Shown: positions 39,226 through 52,070 of the stretch, in pieces
Position numbering within the stretch: the first letter of the stretch is position 1
Layout: the number at the start of each line of letters is the position of its first letter
Assembly: GCF_028769735.1 (NCBI RefSeq)
Contig: NC_088178.1
Location: 26,743,357-26,807,356 of the forward strand
DNA from: Zonotrichia leucophrys gambelii
Taxonomy: Eukaryota > Chordata > Aves > Passeriformes > Passerellidae
Length of the DNA stretch: 64,000 nucleotides
Direction: 5' to 3'
Position numbers and translations under genes: made by a program
The notes under the pieces: model-generated
Database searches by the model: none
What the model was told of the DNA's origin: nothing
The model's input: only the letters and a program-made list of their open reading frames with translations

Positions 39226-42200
39226 GCCCAGCTCTGACCAGCTGGTCACATAAATTCAAGAGCAAGTAACAACTCCAAGGTTTTCAGTGCTGTTGCAACC
39301 AAAGAAAAGGTCTTCAGCATCTCCATTTCCTTCACTGCACTCACCTTGCTGCAGCATTCAGGTTACCTGTGGATTTCTCTTGCTTTTACCAGTCCCTGCT
39401 TTTATCACCACCCACATGTCAGATTCCACACTGTACCCACCACATCCCTATTAAATATACTAAAAAAGGCTTGGCAGAAGCAAAATCTTTTCACTTTCCT
39501 CCCCATCTAAATGCTGCCTAAGCCCACACTCCATCTTTTAATACACTGCCAGGAGGTACAATGGAACTTGTATAACACCATCATTCCTGAGGAAAAAATG
39601 ATGAGCCGAATTCTTGTCTTGACTGTGTTTTCTTTCCTGCCACTCCAGCACCACACTGGGAAGTGAAAATAAAGAGACAGCACTCAGCAATGCCCACAGT
39701 GAGGTGCAAAGGACACAGAGGCCAAGTGCACATCCTCTTCCTCAGTCACCTGCAACAGCTAATGTGTGTCTGTCTCTAAGATTCTTTACTTCCAGGACAG
39801 AATGGAAGGAATGGCTTTGCATTTCATCAGTTTAGAAGCTTTCCCTGAACAACAGAGAGAATTTAAAACTTTTGGTGGTCACCTCTGTGCATGACCAAAC
39901 CATCAGGTAGCCTTGATACACCTGAGCTGGAAAGGCTGCACCTGAAAAAATCATGAGAGGATGATATTCACCAACCATGCAGCTCCTTTTATAAGATTTT
40001 AAATAAAAAAATGTGTTTCTGGGGGCCATTTTAGGAAGCTATGCACAGCTCCTGAGCCCTCTGACACCTGCAGGAGCTGCACAAAATCACTGCAGCCATC
40101 ACTCCCATGTTTGCTGGAGTATGCACAGAGCCATGTTCTGTCAGTGACCTTTTTAATCAAAAGGAAGAAAAGGGGGGGGCATTAACACTTTTAAATGCTT
40201 TCAGTTGCCAAGGTGCTAATATTAATTTTCTAAAGATTCTTCCACCCGGGTAATTAAACCACAATCTGTGTTTCCTTTGTGTGGCTGCTTCTCAAGCAGG
40301 GATTTAAATGCTATGTTTTGTTTCATCTGTAATTGTTTTCCCTTAGACCTTTCTGGTGGAGTCTGTGGGCATTCAGTGTAATCTGATTGTTGATCACATC
40401 CACAGCATTTATTTCAAGGCCTGTTGGGCTGGTTTGAAAGAATCACAATGGTGGCTAACCAGTCTAATCTCAGAACTATCACTTAAGAAAAACTCTTTCA
40501 AGGTTTAAATGCCAGTTCGTTCTTCAGTCACCCTCCTACATGACGCCCCCCACAAAACCCCTATTTGATACTAAAAGCATCAACACTGAGCCTGAAAAGG
40601 CTGATCAAAATATAAATTTAGGTGTTAAAACATATTTCTACTTTGTAGATTTTATAGTAAGGAGACTAGTGTTAAAAACCCTTCACATTTTAGAAAAATT
40701 AACAATGCAAGACAAGGCAAGTTACAGCAGATGTTGTCAGATGAGGAAGACTTCATGCTTGGAATCATATTTTGACAAGCAGAAATTTAAAAATCATGAA
40801 GAACTTGGGCAAACTCTGCCACTGCCTTTTGGTGGTGTGTGCTGCCCATCCTTCACTTCTACAATTTTCAAGTTCCTTGCTTACAACCTTCCTTAGGAAA
40901 ATGTGTGGGTTTGATTTAGTTTCAGATTATTTGATTCCCAGCTCTGGGGCCCTCAACATAAGAAGGACTTGGAGCCAGGCCAGGGGAGGTGACAGAGATG
41001 CTCTGAGGGCTGGAGGATGCACAAAAAAGAACCCACAGGTGCAGGACTGGCCTTGGTCAGGACTGAGCTGACTAAATATCCTGAATAATGCCACTGCTCA
41101 GCAAAGGAGTCAATAATAGCAGACAAAACAGGACTCATTTAATCAGCCATGTATTTCTCTGATTACCACAAACAAAGAAAAAGGATTTTATGACAATTTG
41201 GAGAGCTTGGTAAACTTCAGCAGTGCCTTGTAATGAAGCCTTGGCAAAGAAGTAAGTGATATTCAAAGATTTTTCACACTGAAGTGGTGTAAACACAGTT
41301 TCCACTTTTAGAAATGTATCCTAGCAACTCATAGGAATGGTTTTAAAAGACAGCTGGACAAAACCATAATTTGGAATAAAACCAGATGTAATTGCTAAAC
41401 CAGCAAGTCTGGTGGTCCCAAGCTGGTGCTGCGGCACCAGCTCAACTGTGATTCAAGATGTTGAGGAAAGAAACACCAGGAAAAACAGATGTTTGAAAGC
41501 TAACATCTGCAGGATCCACTACAAAAGATGCATCAGAGCTGGTGGAAAGGATTCTGAATTTCGTATTCCTTTGTTACTGATGTAGAAAACCTCTTTAGCT
41601 TCCAGTAAGGCCTGCTGGACATGTACCTCCTGTTTCCCATTTTCATGACACAAGACAGAGGTGCAGGATGCACAAGTGGATTTTATGTATCAGAAGCTCA
41701 ATCAATTCCATTGCAAATCAAAAAAGAATTAGTCAGCTTTTCAGGACAAAGCTGAATGAAAGGACTTGTATAACAATGCACAGACCTTGATTAAATAACC
41801 ATAATTCAGTATAGATATTCTGCTGCCATCACCAGCAAGAAAAAAAGGTTCACAAAATCAACCATGAATGCAAAAAGAGCCTAAACTCTATTCCAGGTGA
41901 GTATTGAGACTCCACTGCATTACTGAGACTCCACTGCATTACTGGCAGTGGAGATAAACCATGTTTAGATACAGCAGGTCATGTTTTAAAGCCCTCCAAG
42001 AAGCTCAAACACAAGAGCAGAGCATCCCACTCCTGAGATGGAAACAGAACAGCCCTCAGGATATGCCCAATTCTGCTGTGGGGGATTGTTTTGCTTTCCA
42101 ACCCCTGTTTACAGGTGAACTACAGCACATGGCACACAGAGAATAATTAACTATCAGGCTGTAAACTCAGATACTGCAGGGTTATTATCTCAGTCATAAA

Positions 42201-45200
42201 TCTTTGCAACTGCAGACAAGAGTGGCTGTGACAGGCAGCAGGTTCCACAGGTGAGCCCAGACTGGATCCTGATCTGGTGTTCAAGGACTGAGCAAGGGAT
42301 TCTTGGGAGAGGGGGAAAAATTGGGGCATTTTTAGGGGTTAAGGTTAGTTTTTAACCAACACCCAGCATGCATCCCCCTGGGCAGCTTAGTTATCAGGGA
42401 GAAGGTGTATTCCACTGAACATCTAATGGGTAAGATTATTTTTAACCACCACAGATACACACAACTTCCTCAAAATTTACATTTAAGAGTTTGCTAGAGG
42501 CTACTTTCCCATAAGTAACACTAGTTAATTTTCAGTCTCACATGGCATCCTGAATATTTGAGGAGAGGCTCAATTCTTGGATTTTTCATTTCTCCAAAGG
42601 TTGAGCTTTAACAATTCTGTTATAAAGTTTGTCAACAGTTTGTTGATAAATTTTACCAAACCAGATACACACAGACAGCAACATAATGCACATTTCATTT
42701 TGTTTCAATTGATAAATATATATTCCTCCAGATTCATACAAGGGGTCAAATCCAGAAATCTGGTTTTGGTTCACTGAAAGGGAGTCATGTATTACTCTGA
42801 TTCCTCTATATGGATTGTTTTATGTTATCAACATAGAATTGGATTTGTTTTGTTGCCCAATTATTCAATATCATCTTGCCTTTCATGGCTTCACTGTTAA
42901 CTTTCAGTTCTACTGGTATGGATTCAATTTTACTCTTAGTAAACATATATTGTTTCATTTATATTATTATATATTGTTTTATTTATTTATATGAACATAC
43001 AAATGATGAAGTCAGTCACCCTGAACCAGTACCATAAGCCAGACTTCATCATTTTATTATCCCTTCCCAAATTCATGTATTTCTTCTGAACTTTAATGCT
43101 TTTGCACTTATCAAGAAAAGGGGAATAAAATAAGATGAAGATTAAACTGAAATTCAAATGGAGAGCAACCTAGCAAACACTACATTTGGATTTATTTTGG
43201 GAAAAAACCTTAAGATCTTTTGTTCTAAATAGAGTTACTGACCTAGAAACATATATTCATTTCTGGAAATAAATCAAAATTCGTCCTATGTTAATCTAAT
43301 TGCACCAGTGGAAGCTAAGTAGTCCCTTAAGTAATTTAAGTTTCCTTATTTGAGGGGGAAAAAATTAAATAAAAAAAAAATCAGACCTTTCCCATCGCTG
43401 AGAGTGTGTTTTGTAGAACACGCCAGTTATGATTAATTTCTCTGTTTGCAGTAGCAAAGGCATTTTCCTTTAAAACTGGAAAGAGTGTGAGCAGATATTC
43501 TGGTTTTTAGGGAGCACTGTATTAGCAAGTGAATGACATCAAAGTACATAAAACAGTCTAGGTTTGATTGCCTGCTTTTGTTTTACTGTCACTGCCATAA
43601 AAGTTCCCCACAAAATCTGCTGATTTCTGAAACACAGAAAGCTCAGAAAAAACAGGAACCTTTTTCTGGAGGCAGCTGCAATGAAAGAAAGTGGAAACCT
43701 GAAGGAATTAATGATCCTGCTGCGTTTCCTACCTCGTGCAATCATGAAGCTGCTTTATAAAAGGGCAGAGGCGCCAATCATCCAAATCATCCCTTTTCCT
43801 GCAGGGAAAGGAGGAACTCTTGCTCTGTGCCCAGCAAAGGGACACAGCCCAGGAGGGTTCAGGAGCCAGGGAACGGAAATCAGAGCAGGGATTCCTGTCA
43901 CAGAATTTATCCAGGCCTGTGATGTCTTGTGAACGCCTTTCCCTCACTCAAAACGTTCTCTGCAAATATCTCTCGGTCTACAGTAATTACCTGGGGATTA
44001 GGAGCAGCTAATAAAAGCCCCTCCTGAAAGGTTGGATGGATTTGAGATGATAACAAGGTTGTGATGTGCCTAAGGGAGCAGAGGCATCCTTCTGATTGTA
44101 ATTTAATCAACCTTGATTAAAAGAAAGAAACATTTACCTGTATTCTGTTCAATAAATTTTGATAAAAGTCTCTACTCCAGCAGGCAGCCAATCAATCTCT
44201 CCCACCTCCCATGCTCCCCATAAACCCAGATCTCATCTACTTCTCCCCCAAGAAAGCCAAAGGAAGGCACAATGGCTAAAACCCCTGAAGAATACTCCAA
44301 AAAACCAAGACCCACACCAGCAGTGCTCCTGAGAGACACATTTTCAATACATTCCAAGTCCCTGTGCTGGTATTGGGGATAATTTCTTCCTTAGAGTGGG
44401 GAATTTTAGCCAGCAGAGCAGCACTGGTGCATTTGCATTACTGATGCATTTGCAGTGCTGGTGCATTTGCAGCACATTCAGCCCTCAGCACCACTGCAGG
44501 GATGTAAAATTAGATCTGTGTGGCTCAAAGGATTCTCCTCCTCTGACCCTGCAGCAGCAGGACCACCAAAAAGCTCCTGGCTTCCCACAGCACTTGGATA
44601 AAGTCTTCTGCAGCAGCAAACTACCCTTGATGAAGTGTTCCCTCAGTAAGCATCTCCAAAGAAAGAGTAATTGAAATGAGCTCCTTTCTCTTGGAATGCT
44701 GCAGCTGAGGAGACAACAGTAAATAGTAATTATCTGTACTCTTCCCAAAATATCAACCCTCTAAGTTCCAATTATTTGTCCTCAGATACACCAGAGCTCA
44801 CCACCAGTGTAAAAATTTCTTCCCACCATTTCTTTCAGCCTTCAAAAAGAAAAGCTTATGCAGTGAAAAATCTAAAGATGCAATGGATTGAATATGATGA
44901 TTATTCCTTAATTTTGAACATAATTAGCTTACTACTTCCGCAGAGAATCTTAATTATTGTAGGTGTTACTGATTCAGACAACTAGGGCTTGATTAGGTTA
45001 AAGTTATTTTTCCTACTTTAGTCTAATAGTTCCTTTTATTTACATCAAGAGCACTAAGCTGCAAACACTTTAAAAGAACCCAAAATAGTAAAAAATCACC
45101 TACTTTCTAAGTGACTGAGTAAGCAAATAATGAGTCAGTGCTGTTTAATCAGAATAAATCCTAGCAATGGACTGAATGGTCCATATTCTCCACACAAGCT

Positions 45201-48200
45201 CAAACAAGTAAATTCCTGTAAGGTTTTAGGCCCTAAGTTTTAATAGGTAAAAAAATAATAGCACTGAAAATCAAACAGGCTCTGCACACAATAAAAATTA
45301 ACATATTGCAAAATCACCTTCACTAAATGCAAATGGGAGATGAGATTCTGAGATGCTTACTCCAGTATTAATTTGAGTGTGAGTGCTGATGAACTGAGGT
45401 GCTAATTAACTTGTAAAGCTATCAGTATTTGGCTTTAACTGATTGGCTGTATTACAGAAATCTTAGGATGCTCAGAACATGTAAAAAAAAAAAAAAAAGC
45501 TAAAAATATTTAAGTTCTCAGTGTTTTGCGACATTGCTGGTTTTAAAGCAACAGAAGGGAAATCCAACAGATAAGAGCTACTTTGCAAAATAATGAAGTG
45601 AATTAAATTAAACTATAGCTTGATGAAAATTGGTGAAGAAAACAGCACTAATGATGCTAAGAATGGAATATAACATCTCTCTGCCTGCACCACACATTCC
45701 ATAAGCACACTGTGCACATAAAGCAATGCAGTGAGTGCAATAAACATAAAGCACAGCGAAGAGGAGAATGTGCACTTTATATTAGGCAGTATACAGAAAC
45801 TCAGACCAATTATGTACATAAAATATTGGTATATGCTTCACACAGGGGCAAGTGAAAAAAAGCCCATGAGGAAAGAGCAGGGTAGCAGGTGACATTTTCA
45901 AGATGAAGAAGGCCCAAACCAGAACAACAGGAACTAATTAAAGAGCACATGGCATAGGAGGCTATTCCCTCTCTCTTACCTTGTTCCAAAACCCCTACAA
46001 AATAGACCAGGCAGCATCAAATGAGGCAGGAGATCATCCATTTTTACTCTCTGCTTGCTTAAATACCACCACAAACTGGCTGCCCTGAAGCTCTTGTCTC
46101 CTTTCCTCTTATCTCCTCAGTTGGATACAGAAGATTCCCCAAAGAGGCACTTCCACATCTGGCACATAATAAAGTTTAACATCTGGGAGGCACCTGCTGA
46201 AAGTCTGGGGTGATGATTCTGGGCAGGAACAGTGGCCCCACAAGCTGGGATCTGTCTTACAGCTTGGTAACTTCCCTGAAAACACAGCACTCTGCAATTA
46301 GAACACAGCTAAAGGAAGGAACCCACCTGTTTCTTGATCATTTATGCACCATTTTGTGTTAATTAAGGATCATCTATACCAAATTTTAAGCCTGAATGTC
46401 ACACAGTTAATAATGAACAGAAAACAGTCACTAGCTCAGGAAAGAAATATATGGGGAAGCCAATTAGCAGGGGAAAAAGCCCCTCAAAATTGTTAAATAC
46501 AGATCCTTAAGTGTCTTATTACATAAATAGTTAATTAAGAATAATTTACAGAAACAATTATCATTACCACATTAACACTAATTGTTCTACCCAGGAAGAC
46601 AGCATTGTATAAAGCAAGATTGCCTGCCTGTTACTTCAGCACATAAAAATGTCAAGGGACTTCCTTTGGTCTCCTTAATTCCCTTCCAGTCTTTTACCAT
46701 CTCAAGACAGAAGGGCTGTAAAACAAATCCATAGAATGGAGGTTAACATATTAAACACACCACCTGCCTACTTTTATTGAAATAAGTCAAGTTTTCTATT
46801 CAAAATACTCCTCCGTTTCTCCCCTTTTTTCATATGAAAATATGTCACTGACAACCCTGCCTAGGAAAAAGTGTCATCGCTAATATTGCACGGATAACAA
46901 GTAGCAAGACTAAGTAAATAGGAAGAGACACAATTATGTCTACACACAGTTTAAATCTTGAGATTTAAAATTCAATGGAAAAGTCTTCAAAGAGGGAAGA
47001 AACCAAACAACAGCGGATATAAGAGAGGGGGGGGGAAAAACCTGTCAGAAATTACACGCAGGAGGGATGAAACGGCGGCTTTCTGCTCACATCTCTGATG
47101 CCAACATTGTTTTCTCCAAAGCTACAGACAGAAATGGGAGCTCAGTGCTTGTACCAGGCACAGGATCTGGCCCTTCAGCTCAGGCTGCTGTGCCTGATTG
47201 AGTTTAATTTAAGTTGCCTCTCTGCCAGCAGCTTTCCCCCGCAGCACAGGGCAGGGAAGGAGGGCAGCTCCTGCTGCAGCCTGGGCACCACAGGGATTTC
47301 ATCTCCATGGCATCCCCGCTCCCAAAAACCAGCCACCTTCTCACCTGTGAGTACTCCAAAATCACCTGCCTTCCCTTTCAGATCTGCTCCAGTAAAACAG
47401 CTGGGGATGTGAACTCCTCCTCCTGGATCTCAGGTATCACTACTTCCAACTCCAAAACTTTTTCCTAGGACAAGCAGGGCCTTGGAGATTGGAACATGTG
47501 TCCCACCAAACCAATCCAAAACCCCCATTAAAAACATTACTACAGCAATGGCTCTAAATACAGCATCTTCTACTTGCTCATTTCAAAGGCAAACCAACCC
47601 TGGACATCTCAAGTAACACAAAGCTACAACCCAGCTGGGTTTTCCTCAACAAAGATGCCAGCCTCCTCCTGCCTGCCTCTTCCAGGAAGAGACAAAAATT
47701 AGGACCAGAACGTTTATTTTCATTTAGACTCACTTTTCCTCAATTGCCATGCAAATTAGAGGCAGGTGTGGAGGGGAAACGGAGATCTTTTAAGATGTTA
47801 ACTTCTCACCTTCCACTGAAAGCTCTGTACACCTGCAGCAACCTGGAAAAACAGACTGATAAACACTACATATATTATGCATAATTATCAGTGTGACTAG
47901 ACTCAAAGTTCTTCCCAATCCAATGATCTTAAGAAAGTTTTAAGTTGCCAATGCAGGAAGACAAATCAGCTTCATTTAGTAAGTGCAGCAGATCCTGATT
48001 CCTCTGTACATTTTGTGTCAATCACTAAAGTGATGATTTCCAAGCTCACAGAGGGGCTGGGGAACTGATAGCCCCAAACTCAGCACTAGATGCACTGTTC
48101 AAGTCTACAAAACAGCATTAACCCAGTTTTTCCTAATTATGGCTCAGAGAAATTCCAGGGTGGCAGCAACCTCAGCAGGCTGGCCTGTCACACGAGAATT

Positions 48201-48678
48201 ACCCAATTTGGGGCTTTTGCTAAAACAGCTTGTAGGGATTAAGCTTTTTTACCTTGAAGCTGAGTTAAATAAATGCACCATCTCATCAGAAGAACAAAGC
48301 AGACTTTAACACTGTTTATGTTAGGGCTGTCATTCCAAAATTCCTCAGCCTTAAGAAAGCTCATTTATATCACCTGCTCTCAGCAAGGCCAGACAAGGCA
48401 TGATCCTCTTCCAGCTCGTATTTTGAATAATACAGCAAAATTGAAGATTGAACAGTATAAAAGGACAATTTTACTGTTCCTTGTATTTTAAAGGTTTCTT
48501 GTGAATGCTAAAGCCGTACTTGTCCAGCTGCCCCACGAGGGAACAGCAGGAACATCACAGGGCCCATTTACCCTTGCTGACAAACGGGATTTTCAGGCCA
48601 GCTTGTTACTAATGATTCTGGACTAAGATCAGACAAAGCTGTGGGGCTACAGAAGAACGAGGATAACTCTGGAAGCCA
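39226..48678 (-). other. DAB1: DAB1 upstream intron, unique sequence
   Basis: Long AT-rich stretch without a recognisable exon. Minor repeats: two 19-bp copies of tgagactccactgcattac near 41906-41943, a short gtgcatttgcagtgctg tandem near 44427-44475, and homopolymers at 40171-40179 (G), 43369-43380 (A), 45483-45498 (A) and 47028-47036 (G). Short frames throughout look random. I searched for a DAB1 first coding exon (MSTETELQ...) and did not find it. Confidence 0.55.
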
Positions 48679-48875
48679 TTCCGTGGCTCTGGTGCTGGTG
48701 CCAGGCTCCCTCCGCCGCTCTCCCGTGCGCGCTGAAATCAGAGCTCAGCCTCTGAGAGCTGCCTCCAACAATGCTGCCTAATGAAAATGATGGCACAGGA
48801 GAAGAGCCTGCTAATGAGACATCTCAGAAAAAAAGTCACACGTGCTCGCTGGAAGGTGCAGGAGCGCTGAGGTGA
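48679..48875. promoter_or_regulatory. Small CpG cluster, candidate alternative promoter or enhancer
   Basis: I count nine CpGs in about 195 bases, seven of them in ccgccgctctcccgtgcgcg (near 48713-48732) and in acgtgctcgctgg with gagcgctgag (48840-48870). Neighbouring intron is CpG-poor. On the plus strand an ATG at 48771 opens a 34-codon frame (MLPNENDGTGEEPANETSQK...) to a TGA at 48873, with a donor-like AG|GTGAAC at the frame end. On the minus strand the block could act as a 5' untranslated exon; DAB1 is known to use many 5' non-coding exons. No TATA box or transposon signature. Function is inferred. Confidence 0.3.
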
Positions 48876-50522
48876 ACTCCCCTGGATTTTCAAATAGGTG
48901 GAATAATGACTTCTCTAACAACTGCAGAAGCTCCTATGCTGGAACTGGCATCTCTTGGTTTAAAACAAGTTGTAAGAGGGAAGTAGCACTTGGAAAACAC
49001 AATCCCTGTGCTGCTGCTGGCTGCACCTCTGCTCACACTGAGGCTCAGGAGTGCACAGGACATGGATGAGCTTCCCACCCACACCCCAAGGATCCCACTT
49101 AACCACAGGCTGCTGCTTCCCTGCCTGAACTTTTATCCTGTGCTCCTCCCAGATCCAGCACAGAGAACTTTTGCACAATATGGGAAGGGAGAGGGCACCT
49201 TTTAATATTTAACATTGAGATGAAGCCCAGCATGTGAACACTGACAGCTGCCCCCTTTCTGACTCCCTGCCTCACTGGCTGACACGCCTTTTGCCTTTCA
49301 ATTCAGTCAGGAGATGTGCAAAATTCCACTCAGGAAGGCTCCTCTGGATGGGACTGCACAGGACTTTGTACTTTGAAGAAAGCCAAACCATAATAATACG
49401 GTTATCCAGGTATTCAGAGTAAGTGTCCATCGTTAATAAGGAATTTTTCAGCACTTCTAGTTTGCAGCAGTGAGTTCCATGAAGCAGGTATCTCCCTTTT
49501 TTGTAACCTAACTTTACTGCTCTTCAGGTTTCACTTCTTGTTTCATCTATTGGCAAGAAGCATCTGTTTTATCTTTCCAACTCCCTGCACTAACCGCCCT
49601 AATTTTATCCAGCTTCTCTTGTGTATTTTCTATCTGCTATCTTTTTGACTCTAATCCCTTGCAGCACGATGGCATTATAGAACTTTTGCAACTTTTTTTA
49701 TTTACTCCATTCTCCAGACGTGCTATGATATCCTGTTGGCATTAAGGGATAGGCAATTAATTTTTCTCTGTATGGTGGGAAAAGATAAGAAGAAATCAGC
49801 TAAATTTACAGGTCAGAGATTAAAGAGAACTTTCAGTCCTGCACTTGGACCACAGGAACACCTACCCATTGCTAATATGCTGTTTCACTGAAAAATTGTT
49901 TTAAGAGCATTTTAGTGAACTTCTGGCGTGGTCCAGACCTTACCTCTGTCATTGCCCAAGGGGTTTCAAGCCTATAGTTCTATAAAATCATGTCAGATTA
50001 ATTTTCTACTTTTATAATGTAATTTTATAATTTTGTAATTTTCATCACTTCTATGAAGAGGGAAAGCTAGAAAGTGGGGAAAGAATCAAGTGAAGGTTTC
50101 CACTGTGAGAAAAGTTGCAACACCATTAGATGTTCATCATTAGCTGTTAAATAATACACATAAGAGATTAAAAGACTCAGTTAACACAAAATTGCTCATA
50201 TCCTCTTTTTGCTGAAATCCATGTCAGTTCATAATTTGAACAACCAAAGCCAACAGATTTTCAAGATCTGCTTTGGGAATAAATATTTCAAGGATAACTT
50301 TTACAGCATACTGGAAAGCAAAAATAAAATCTGAAAGTCTACAGAATTATATCCTCATTGTCACAACATACACAAAATCAAAAGCACCCAAAAAATAAAG
50401 ATTAAGGCAAATTTAAGGTATAAATAATATTCAGTAATAACTCCATATTCACTTCCTTTTCCAAGTGCTACACATGTGTTGATTGCCATCACACCTGTGA
50501 GAAAGCTCTGTCTTATGGGCAG
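48876..50522 (-). other. DAB1: DAB1 upstream intron, unique sequence
   Basis: Unique sequence, strongly AT-rich at 49975-50420. Nothing recognisable. Confidence 0.55.
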
Positions 50523-50591
50523 TCCTGGTTTCAGCTGGGATAATTTCTTTTTGTGCTTAGTTACCAGCTGGGCTTACACCATGAAATGGCC
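50523..50591 (+). mobile_element. Possible collapsed ERVL-type LTR (head joined to tail)
   Basis: The first about 25 bases, tcctggtttcagctgggata, look like the start of a common avian ERVL-type LTR. They run directly into gtgcttagttaccagctggg followed by cttacaccatga, which looks like the end of the same type of LTR (compare the tail at 26620-26651). Several hundred bases of LTR interior would be missing. The match is short and made from memory, so it may be coincidental. Confidence 0.4.
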
Positions 50592-52016
50592 TTGTTTCAT
50601 TTTTCTTAATCAAAGGCATTTTAATTCAATTAGCCATTCTGTTATACCTATTCTTTTTTAAAATTCCAACATTCCCCTTGCAGAGCAGCAGAGGGGAGGG
50701 AGCTTCCATCACTCCCATGTCCCACAGGCTGTCAGTGACATCCTGATCTCCCACAGCCTGAGCTTTTCCCTCTGCACTGGTACTGCCTGCTCAGTGCCAC
50801 TGGCACCTCTTTCTCCATCAAGAAGAAAGATGAACAGCCCAGGTAGTCAGGTTCAATTTCACTCCATAGATCAGCTAACTAAGGGAGCTGCAGCAGAGCA
50901 TAATTTACATCCCCCGTCAGAAGTCTGAGCGTAGCTGACAGCCAGCTTCACACAGCTTTGTCTGATCTTAATCCATCCCTGCACTCTGAGTTCCAGCAGC
51001 AACCAGCTCAGCCCAACTGAAAGCTTTTAATGTCTACTACTACAACACAAACTGCTCCATTGCTTGAGAAAGGTCTGTTCTTTATGCTAAAGAAAACCCA
51101 AAAAACAACCAAACCAACACAGCACAGAAAAATATAGATTAAGCATTCAGCTGTAACAAGCAAAGTGAAATATAGGTGAATGTCCCCTAGGTGAGTTTGC
51201 TAAAAAAGGGACACATCTTTCTTAATTCTGAGTAGTTTAATATAATGTCTGAGAAGCTAAAGTTTGTCTTTTTAATTAGTTACAAGTGACTTCAGCTTCG
51301 AGCAAAGCTCTCTTAATTTTGCAGGCAGCACTGCTATAACAACACTTAACTAGGCTGAGCTTTTCCACCAGCAGTGTCTAATGGCTCATCTAAAAATGGC
51401 TTTGCAATGAAATTCTATTTATTAAAACTAATACTCTCATATTTGATAAAGAAAAGTGCAGTTTCTCCTGTGCCTGTTGAGTGACAGAACCCAACGTGGC
51501 ATCACCCAGAGCAGCAGCATCCTGCTGGAACTGTCGCCCCACATCCAGCTCAGGATGCTTCAAGAAGTGAAGCTGAGTGACAGTGAGGTAAAATTCAGCT
51601 TTTAACTCATGCTAGAGACTGGAAAGTCAATGAAAACCTTGTTTCTTTCAGAGCCATTAGTGCTCAGTGTTTCTACAAGAACAGGTAGAGCTGCTTGAAA
51701 TGCTGGAAGCTCACAAACACCTGAGAGAGGAGCCTCTGCTGAGGAGAAAAGGCTTTGCAGGCAGGACTTTGGCTGATATCTTTTAATACAGAAAAACAGC
51801 ATTTTCTTTTGTAAAATCAGTGTTGTTTATCTGCCCTTCACTGATTTACAGGACAAACCACAGAACTTTTTATCAGATCATCAGAGACACCACCTAACAT
51901 GTAGGAAGACTCGTGCTCAGACAGAACTATCCTTGTTCCTTTAGCTGATGTTATTTAGTAGCTAAGAAGCACAAAAGCCTGACTCTGGGTGTGGAGTCCA
52001 TAATTTTACATCTCTG
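50592..52016 (-). other. DAB1: DAB1 upstream intron, unique sequence
   Basis: Unique sequence with short A/T runs. No recognisable gene or repeat. Confidence 0.55.
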
Positions 52017-52070
52017 GATTTCCAAGATTTACATCTGTCATAAATATCAGGAACATGAATCTTGGAAATC
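52017..52070. repeat. Inverted repeat, 13-bp perfect arms, 28-bp loop
   Basis: gatttccaagatt (52017-52029) and aatcttggaaatc (52058-52070) are exact reverse complements. The loop is AT-rich. It contains TTCC-N-GGAA-like half sites of the STAT type only by virtue of the arms. No element ends or target duplication. Confidence 0.85.

Noticed and set aside
45483..45498. A16 homopolymer that might be the poly-A tail of a retrocopy
   Set aside because: Upstream sequence shows no gene-like or repeat-like body and no flanking target duplication.
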